Shown: piece after piece, positions 4,815 through 8,495 of the stretch
How positions within the stretch are numbered: position 1 is the stretch's first letter
How the letters are laid out: each line of letters opens with the position of its first letter
NCBI GenBank assembly: GCA_946631805.1
Contig: CAMPAJ010000060.1
Span: 1 to 8,495, forward strand
Length of the DNA stretch: 8,495 nt
Origin: an uncultured Eggerthellaceae bacterium
Lineage (GTDB): Bacteria; Actinomycetota; Coriobacteriia; Coriobacteriales; Eggerthellaceae
Reading direction: 5' to 3'
Program-made: the position numbers and the translations under genes
Notes under the pieces: generated by a model
Told to the model about the DNA's origin: nothing
Database searches by the model: none
What the model saw: only the letters and a program-made list of their open reading frames with translations

Positions 4815-6155
4815 TTACACATGCTTCTTCTCGTGGCGGCGAATGAACGCCAGCACGACGAACGTGAGCAACGCCACGCACGCCCCGCCGGCGAATATGA
4901 GCGACGATGGCGTAAAACCATCGCCTACGACGCCGAACCCCACCACAGCACCCGACGAAGCGCTAATGGCACTGCCAATCCACGGGCCGATGAGCATGGG
5001 AACGAGCACGACCATGAATATGCGCACGCCCTGATACAAACCAACGCGCCCTAAGGGCGTGTTGTTCCTGATCGCCGCGCCAAAGCAAGCCACCGCACCC
5101 AAATATCCCGACAGCATGAGCATGCTGCCCACGAACACGGGGGCCATGTCCGAGAACAGCGTGAGCACGATGCAGCCGACGATAGACAAAACAAGCGGCA
5201 GGATGACCGTAAGGCTAAACCCGCGTTTGTCGACGAGCCGGCCATAGAGCATGGTGAATACAGCCGCTATGACGATGCAGGGAGCCATGACGAGCACGTA
5301 GTTTTCGCCAAGGATGTAGGGCAGGCGGAGGTAGAGCACGTAGTACGGCATGATAACCTGCATCGCCACCGCAAACACGCAGTAGCCAGCGAGCACGAGG
5401 TATAGCATTTGATTAGCCTTGACGGCGGATGGGCGAAATCCGTAGGCGATATCCTGCAGCGCAGTCGCTTCGCCCTTTTGAGCCGTATCGCGCTGCAGGT
5501 TGGCGCGCGAATCGTCCATGAGCACGGCGGCGGCCACACCAGTAGCCAGCACAATCGCGCCGATGATGAAGAAGAACAGCGGGTAATCGTAGGTAACCGA
5601 GCCATCGTCTCCCACGATCATGAAGAACATCGCTCCGCCGAATACGACGAGCATGCTCAAAAGCGGCATTGCGGAATTAACGCCTTCCACGCGACCGCGG
5701 TTCGTGCTGTCGGTGATGTCGGTCATCCACGCGTTGAAGCAGGCATCGTTGGCCAGGCTCCCGAAGAACGTCATGAGGCAGTCGAAGACGATCGTGAGCG
5801 TGATGCCGAGCGCCGCTGCGGCGGCCGCATCGCGCGCCAGAGCGCCCGAAACGCCTTGCAATACCGAAAACGCCCAGATAGAAAGACCCCATACGATAGT
5901 TCCCACCACGACGAACACCTTGCGTCGTCCCACGCGGTCGGACCATACCCCCACGAGCAGCGTCGTCGCCGTTGCCGTAAGCGCCGAAGCGCTGACCATC
6001 AAGGCTACGTCCGACAACGACGCCCCGAAGACGTCTTGTATGAACAGGTTGAAGAAATTGTTCTCAACCGCCCAGGCAACTTGCCCCACAAGGGCAAGCA
6101 AGACGATGATCGTCCACGTTTTGGCAGGAAGCTTTGTTCGCATGGCGTCTTTCAT
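4815..6155 (-). CDS. Major facilitator superfamily transporter, GPH/SLC45-like
   Basis: Integral membrane carrier of the major facilitator superfamily; the substrate is unknown. The 446 residues suit 12 membrane helices, the first at about 13-30. The loop between helices 2 and 3 has the MFS signature GVWSDRVGRRK (69-79), and a degenerate second copy GRLVDKRG lies at 305-312 in the second half. NDACFNAWMTDITD (136-149) and NRGRVEG (152-158) resemble glycoside/sugar-type carriers, so a sugar or organic solute is a guess. The start ATG 6155-6153 has only a distant AGGA upstream; an in-frame ATG four codons later is an alternative. It begins 13 bp after the ybjQ-like gene, so the two are probably one transcript. 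There is no clear terminator downstream, so read-through toward infC is possible. Confidence 0.88.
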   Translation of the reverse strand: MKDAMRTKLPAKTWTIIVLLALVGQVAWAVENNFFNLFIQDVFGASLSDVALMVSASALTATATTLLVGVWSDRVGRRKVFVVVGTIVWGLSIWAFSVLQGVSGALARDAAAAAALGITLTIVFDCLMTFFGSLANDACFNAWMTDITDSTNRGRVEGVNSAMPLLSMLVVFGGAMFFMIVGDDGSVTYDYPLFFFIIGAIVLATGVAAAVLMDDSRANLQRDTAQKGEATALQDIAYGFRPSAVKANQMLYLVLAGYCVFAVAMQVIMPYYVLYLRLPYILGENYVLVMAPCIVIAAVFTMLYGRLVDKRGFSLTVILPLVLSIVGCIVLTLFSDMAPVFVGSMLMLSGYLGAVACFGAAIRNNTPLGRVGLYQGVRIFMVVLVPMLIGPWIGSAISASSGAVVGFGVVGDGFTPSSLIFAGGACVALLTFVVLAFIRRHEKKHV

Positions 6156-6168
6156 GGATTATCCGGTC

Positions 6169-6480
6169 CTACAGGTAACGCACGGCCGTACCGTAGGCAA
6201 GCATTTCCTGGGTGCCCTCCATTACCGAGGAGCTGGTGTAGCGCGCGCAGATAATCGCATTCGCACCCATGTTCTGCGCCTCGGCGATCATGCGCTGCTC
6301 GGCTATGTTGCGGCCTTCGTTCATCATGTCGGTATAGCTCTTGATTTCGCCGCCGACGAGGTTCTTAAAGCCGGCCATGATGTCGCGCCCGACGTGCTTG
6401 GACGTAACCACGTTGCCGCGCACCAGTCCGAGTACCTCTACCTGCATGCCGGGGATAACGTCGCTTGTAGTGATGAGCAT
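6169..6480 (-). CDS. YbjQ/UPF0145 family protein (DUF74)
   Basis: Small cytoplasmic protein of the YbjQ family (PF01906, described as a putative heavy-metal-binding domain); its true role is not established. The family folds as a beta-sandwich pentamer. The 103 residues match the usual length. Typical stretches are VEVLGLVRGNVVTSKHVGRD (14-33), a helix with MNEGRNIAEQRMIAEA, and the end GANAIICARYTSSSVMEG followed by YGTAVRYL. The start ATG 6480-6478 is preceded by AGGAAAGGA with a 7-nt spacer. A longer in-frame start upstream would add 17 residues unlike the family and was not used. First gene of a pair with the MFS transporter (13-bp gap). A weak -10 (TATAAC, minus strand 6553-6548) lies upstream. 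Confidence 0.93.
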   Translation of the reverse strand: MLITTSDVIPGMQVEVLGLVRGNVVTSKHVGRDIMAGFKNLVGGEIKSYTDMMNEGRNIAEQRMIAEAQNMGANAIICARYTSSSVMEGTQEMLAYGTAVRYL

Positions 6481-6583
6481 AGTGTTTCCTTTCCTCGTAA
6501 GCCCCGTCTGCGCGGAGCAGCTTTCAAACACGATCTTGCATCCAATCGTTATACGTCCTAATCAGCTTAACGCGCTGAGCAAT

Positions 6584-6630
6584 TCGCGTTTTCGCGAGAA
6601 ATAACAGCGGGAAATAACAGCGGGAAATGA
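6584..6630. repeat. 13-bp tandem duplication next to a TTTT-loop hairpin
   Basis: GAAATAACAGCGG occurs twice back to back (6598-6610, 6611-6623), and a third partial copy, GAAATGAC, follows. Just before it, TCGCG (6584-6588) and CGCGA (6593-6597) form a short stem with a TTTT loop. This lies between the phosphoesterase stop and the ybjQ-like gene. It is probably replication slippage; a terminator role is not obvious. Confidence 0.55.
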
Positions 6631-6677
6631 CCGCCTTCGGGACCCCGACCTCGCCCTCGCGCACGCTCGTCCGCATC

Positions 6678-7199
6678 TTACCCAACGCTCATGAGCACTC
6701 TGCCGTCAAGCGATTCGATGCGAATGGATTGTACGGCGCCGCCTTCGAGCAGAATCTTGGCAACCGACGCGGGATAACCCCCTCGCGGCAGGCTTGCCGA
6801 CCCCGGGTTAAGAACATATTGGGCCGGCCTTGCTTCCTTGCCGTACTCCAGGCGTGGAATGTGCGTATGCCCATGTATGCATACATCGGGAATTGGGTCT
6901 CCGGGCGCAAGCACGGAGTTGCCGAATTCCGACAGTCGTACGGCATGGGGATAGTGCGCCACCAAGAACTTCACGCCGTCAATTGTCACCTGCGCAGTTC
7001 TGCGAACATCTGACCCGTACTCGTTGAAGTCGTTATTCCCCAAAACCGCCGTAACAGGCGCAAGCGTCTTGAGTTCGCGAATAATATCCGCCCCGCAGAT
7101 ATCGCCCGCATGGATGATGTGATCGCACTCGGCCAGCGCCTCGTAAGCCCGCAAGCTCAAGGTCCCATGCGTATCCGATATCACTCCAACAACAGTCAT
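6678..7199 (-). CDS. YfcE/MJ0936-type metallophosphoesterase
   Basis: Two-metal (Mn/Fe-type) phosphoesterase of the calcineurin-like superfamily; relatives cleave phosphodiesters in vitro, but the natural substrate is unknown. The 173 residues hold the complete set of metal ligands in order: SDTHG (D9, H11), HAGD (D33), GNND (N56, D57), H82 in AHYPH, and HGHTHIP (H109-P115) with H111 and H113. The family's NPGS is at 131-134. Nothing is missing, so the enzyme should be active. It is cytoplasmic, with no signal peptide. The start ATG 7199-7197 has no clear Shine-Dalgarno sequence at normal distance. Instead a perfect TATAAT (7211-7206) ends 6 nt before the ATG, so transcription may begin at the start codon itself (leaderless mRNA). 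It appears to be a single-gene unit. Confidence 0.94.
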   Translation of the reverse strand: MTVVGVISDTHGTLSLRAYEALAECDHIIHAGDICGADIIRELKTLAPVTAVLGNNDFNEYGSDVRRTAQVTIDGVKFLVAHYPHAVRLSEFGNSVLAPGDPIPDVCIHGHTHIPRLEYGKEARPAQYVLNPGSASLPRGGYPASVAKILLEGGAVQSIRIESLDGRVLMSVG

Positions 7200-7205
7200 A
7201 GCTGC

Positions 7206-7211
7206 ATTATA
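7206..7211 (-). promoter_or_regulatory. -10 box implying a leaderless phosphoesterase mRNA
   Basis: On the minus strand TATAAT is followed by GCAGCT and then ATG. With initiation 6-7 nt after the -10, the first transcribed base is the A of the start codon. Leaderless genes of this layout are common in actinobacteria. No strong -35 is visible. Confidence 0.5.
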
Positions 7212-7260
7212 TCCCCCGGTCCGTCATCTCCCACGCAATCGCACGGAATGAGTCGGGGGA
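7212..7260 (-). repeat. Nested inverted repeat in the gap before the phosphoesterase gene
   Basis: TCCCCCG (7212-7218) pairs with CGGGGGA (7254-7260), and inside it TCCGT (7220-7224) pairs with ACGGA (7243-7247). On the minus strand the structure abuts the TATAAT at 7211-7206. It may end transcripts of the upstream carbonic-anhydrase-like gene or influence the promoter. The remainder of the gap (7261-7304) shows nothing. Confidence 0.4.
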
Positions 7261-7304
7261 ACGCACCTGCGAATCATTGGGAGCATGCCGTTCCGAGATG
7301 TCAA

Positions 7305-7880
7305 TTACGGCCAAATGGGCGTATCTGGTTCAGGATGGGCCATTAGCCCATCGGCAAGCATGGCCTGCGCGACCTCGTAGTACGCGTCGGCGGCGATGGT
7401 GACCATGGACTCGATTTCCTCGTCGCTCAGCTCGCGGACGACGCGGGCGGGCGCGCCCATGATGAGCGAGCGCGGCGGGAATTGCTTGCCCTGCGTGACG
7501 AGCGACCCGGCGCCGACGACGCTGTCGCGCCCGATATGCGCATCGTCCATGATGGTCGAGCTCATGCCCACCAGCACGTTATCCTCAATCGTGCAGCCGT
7601 GCAGCATGGCCATATGTCCCACCGTCACATGGTTTCCCACTGTGAGCTTGCTTCCCATGCTCACGTGCAAGCACGAGTTTTCCTGGATATTGGTGCGCGC
7701 GCCCACCACGATGGGCTCGCAGTCCCCACGGATCTGCACGCCCGCGAACACCGAAACCTCTGGACTAATCGTGACGTCGCCGCATATGGTCGCGTATGGC
7801 GAGAGGCACGCGCTCGCATCCATCTTCACCTGATGGTAGTCGGCAATCGCCGTTCCCATCTTAATCTGCGGTTTTGCCAC
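7305..7880 (-). CDS. Gamma-carbonic-anhydrase-like hexapeptide protein (YrdA/PaaY type)
   Basis: Left-handed beta-helix protein that forms trimers with Zn bound between subunits; relatives show carbonic anhydrase or thioesterase activity, and many have no known substrate. Of 191 residues, about 20-145 are hexapeptide repeats with IRGD (50-53), ARTNIQENSCLHV (61-73), VTVGHMAMLHGC (85-96) and LVGMSSTIMDDA. The three Zn ligands H72, H89 and H94 are present, as are R51, D53 and Q66 of the active-site network. The acidic loop of the archaeal Cam enzyme is absent, as in YrdA-like proteins. A C-terminal helix follows (LSDEEIESMV). The start is GTG 7880-7878 behind AAGGAGG at close spacing. The upstream neighbour on the same strand is moaC, separated by a strongly structured gap. 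Confidence 0.92.
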   Translation of the reverse strand: MAKPQIKMGTAIADYHQVKMDASACLSPYATICGDVTISPEVSVFAGVQIRGDCEPIVVGARTNIQENSCLHVSMGSKLTVGNHVTVGHMAMLHGCTIEDNVLVGMSSTIMDDAHIGRDSVVGAGSLVTQGKQFPPRSLIMGAPARVVRELSDEEIESMVTIAADAYYEVAQAMLADGLMAHPEPDTPIWP

Positions 7881-7934
7881 GATTCCTCCTTCTTGGCAAG
7901 CTTCGCCTGCCTTCTGTTACAACGTTACCCTATC

Positions 7935-7959
7935 CCACCGCCCGGGGCGGCTGGGGTGC
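7935..7959. repeat. G+C-rich hairpin upstream of the carbonic-anhydrase-like gene
   Basis: CCCACCGCC (7935-7943) pairs with GGCGGCTGGG (7947-7956) around a CGG loop, about nine pairs with one bulged C. No U-tract follows on either strand. It lies in the 5' region of the carbonic-anhydrase-like gene's transcript if that is co-transcribed with moaC. Confidence 0.35.
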
Positions 7960-7987
7960 CCGCATCACTCCATCCCAGTCAACGAAA

Positions 7988-8102
7988 GCTCCGTCGGGCT
8001 CGGGGCATTTCTTTCGCAGCGTTCCGCAACAGACACCAATGATGTCGGATACGCCCGCGCGCGAGGACTAGCGCGAAAGAGATACCCCGAGCCCGACGGA
8101 GC
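7988..8102. repeat. 115-bp imperfect palindrome with 18-bp perfect outer arms
   Basis: The outer arms at 7988-8005 and 8085-8102 are perfectly complementary over 18 bp. After one mismatch the stem continues for 11 pairs (8007-8017 with 8073-8083, one G-U). Inside, GCGTTCCG (8019-8026) pairs with CGGATACGC (8046-8054) with one bulged T. On the minus strand the structure begins 23 bp after the moaC stop and ends in GGAGCTTTCGTT, a weak U-tract. It could be an elaborate terminator, a processed structured RNA, or a small non-coding mobile element (MITE). No target-site duplication is evident. Confidence 0.6.
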
Positions 8103-8125
8103 GATGGGACAAGCACAAAGAGCAG

Positions 8126-8495
8126 TTACGCCCTAAGCCACAGGCCGGTCTTGCCGCCGTCCTTCTTGAGCAGGCGCACGTCCATGATTTCCATGCCGCG
8201 ATCCACGGCCTTGCACATGTCATATACGGTCAAGCATGCGATGCTCGCCGCGGTAAGGGCCTCCATCTCGATGCCCGTCTTGCCGGTTACGCCGCACGTC
8301 GTAATCACGTGAATGCCCACGCGACCGTCTTCGCGCTCGCCTTCATGCACCGGCGTGCACTCGACCTTCGCCTTCGTGATGTTGAGCGGATGGCACATGG
8401 GAATGAGCGCGCTCGTCTGCTTTGCGGCCATGACGCCGGCAACACGCGCGCAGGCCAGCACGTCACCCTTAGCCGCCTTGCCTTCTACGATAAGC
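8126..8495 (-). CDS. moaC: Cyclic pyranopterin monophosphate synthase MoaC, 5' end cut by window
   Basis: Second enzyme of molybdenum cofactor synthesis: with MoaA it converts GTP, via 3',8-cyclo-7,8-dihydro-GTP, into cyclic pyranopterin monophosphate. The visible 122 residues are the C-terminal three quarters. The frame is open to the window edge ([17 protein letters not shown]), so the GTG at 8461 is internal. Active-site landmarks present are the Lys of KGDVL, the His in MCHPL, the two Glu in TGIEMEAL, and Asp and Lys in [12 protein letters not shown], followed by the closing GGKTGLW. The enzyme works as a cytoplasmic hexamer. It ends with TAA 8128-8126. A large palindrome follows before the next gene on the same strand. 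No other moa gene is visible; any partner would lie upstream beyond 8495. Confidence 0.97.
   Translation of the reverse strand, partial: LIVEGKAAKGDVLACARVAGVMAAKQTSALIPMCHPLNITKAKVECTPVHEGEREDGRVGIHVITTCGVTGKTGIEMEALTAASIACLTVYDMCKAVDRGMEIMDVRLLKKDGGKTGLWLRA

Noticed and set aside
4534..4881. 115-codon minus-strand frame after the MFS gene
   Set aside because: It overlaps the end of the transporter in another frame, covers the infC promoter and shows no recognisable family. The part from ATG 4676 could be a gene remnant, but nothing supports it.
5409..6561. Long plus-strand frames opposite the MFS and ybjQ-like genes
   Set aside because: They are antisense shadows of well-supported genes in G+C-rich DNA, rich in Arg, His and Pro, without ribosome binding sites.
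7482..8071. Plus-strand frames antisense to the carbonic-anhydrase-like gene running into the gap
   Set aside because: Arg/His-rich composition, no family resemblance, and they end inside the palindrome.
7988..8102. Insertion sequence
   Set aside because: There is no transposase frame between the arms, and no clear target-site duplication flanks them. Only a non-coding element remains possible.
7881..8125. Molybdenum cofactor riboswitch near moaC
   Set aside because: The structure lies downstream of moaC, not in a leader of a moa operon, and I cannot match it to the known Moco motif.
1..8495. CRISPR array, toxin-antitoxin, phage or defence genes
   Set aside because: No regularly spaced repeats, no Cas-like or toxin-like proteins and no integrase seen on either strand.

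Overview
The window is a stretch of ordinary bacterial chromosome with about 58-60% G+C (estimated by eye). It holds nine protein genes, one tRNA and several unusually structured intergenic regions. Gene content, codon use and the feel of the proteins suggest an actinobacterium, possibly of the Coriobacteriia (Eggerthella/Slackia-like). That placement is inference from general protein resemblance, not a search result. No phage, insertion sequence, CRISPR array or defence system is visible.

Layout. Positions 1-1201 (+) are the 3' two thirds of a DEAD-box RNA helicase with a long basic tail. Positions 1202-1593 form a convergent gene-free gap with a perfect 10-bp inverted repeat preceded by an extended -10 sequence, a 10-bp-periodic repeat cluster, and a strong terminator. 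Positions 1594-2910 (-) encode a TrmA/RlmD-type uracil-5 methyltransferase that appears to have lost its iron-sulfur ligands. A divergent tRNA-Arg(CCG) with its own -10 and terminator follows at 2976-3052 (+). Positions 3127-4583 (-) are the classical translation operon infC-rpmI-rplT, with a promoter, a leader of about 170 nt carrying an attenuator, three genes and a terminator. Positions 4815-6480 (-) are a two-gene unit, a YbjQ-family protein followed by a major facilitator superfamily transporter. Positions 6678-7199 (-) encode a YfcE-type metallophosphoesterase that may be translated from a leaderless mRNA. Positions 7305-7880 (-) encode a gamma-carbonic-anhydrase-like hexapeptide protein. 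Positions 8126-8495 (-) are the 3' part of moaC, cut by the window end.

How the parts relate. Helicase, RNA methyltransferase, tRNA, IF3, L35 and L20 are all translation or RNA-metabolism functions. The remaining genes are general metabolism: transport, a phosphoesterase, a Zn-dependent trimeric enzyme and molybdenum cofactor synthesis.

Most worth a second look: (1) infC probably starts at an AUA codon placed behind a nearly perfect extended Shine-Dalgarno sequence, with the automatically favoured GTG lying inside that sequence; (2) a terminator/antiterminator pair in the infC leader; (3) a 115-bp imperfect palindrome with an 18-bp perfect arm between moaC and the carbonic-anhydrase-like gene; (4) the possible small RNA and operator cluster in the 1202-1593 gap; (5) loss of Fe-S ligands in the methyltransferase. 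No wholly new multi-gene system is evident.
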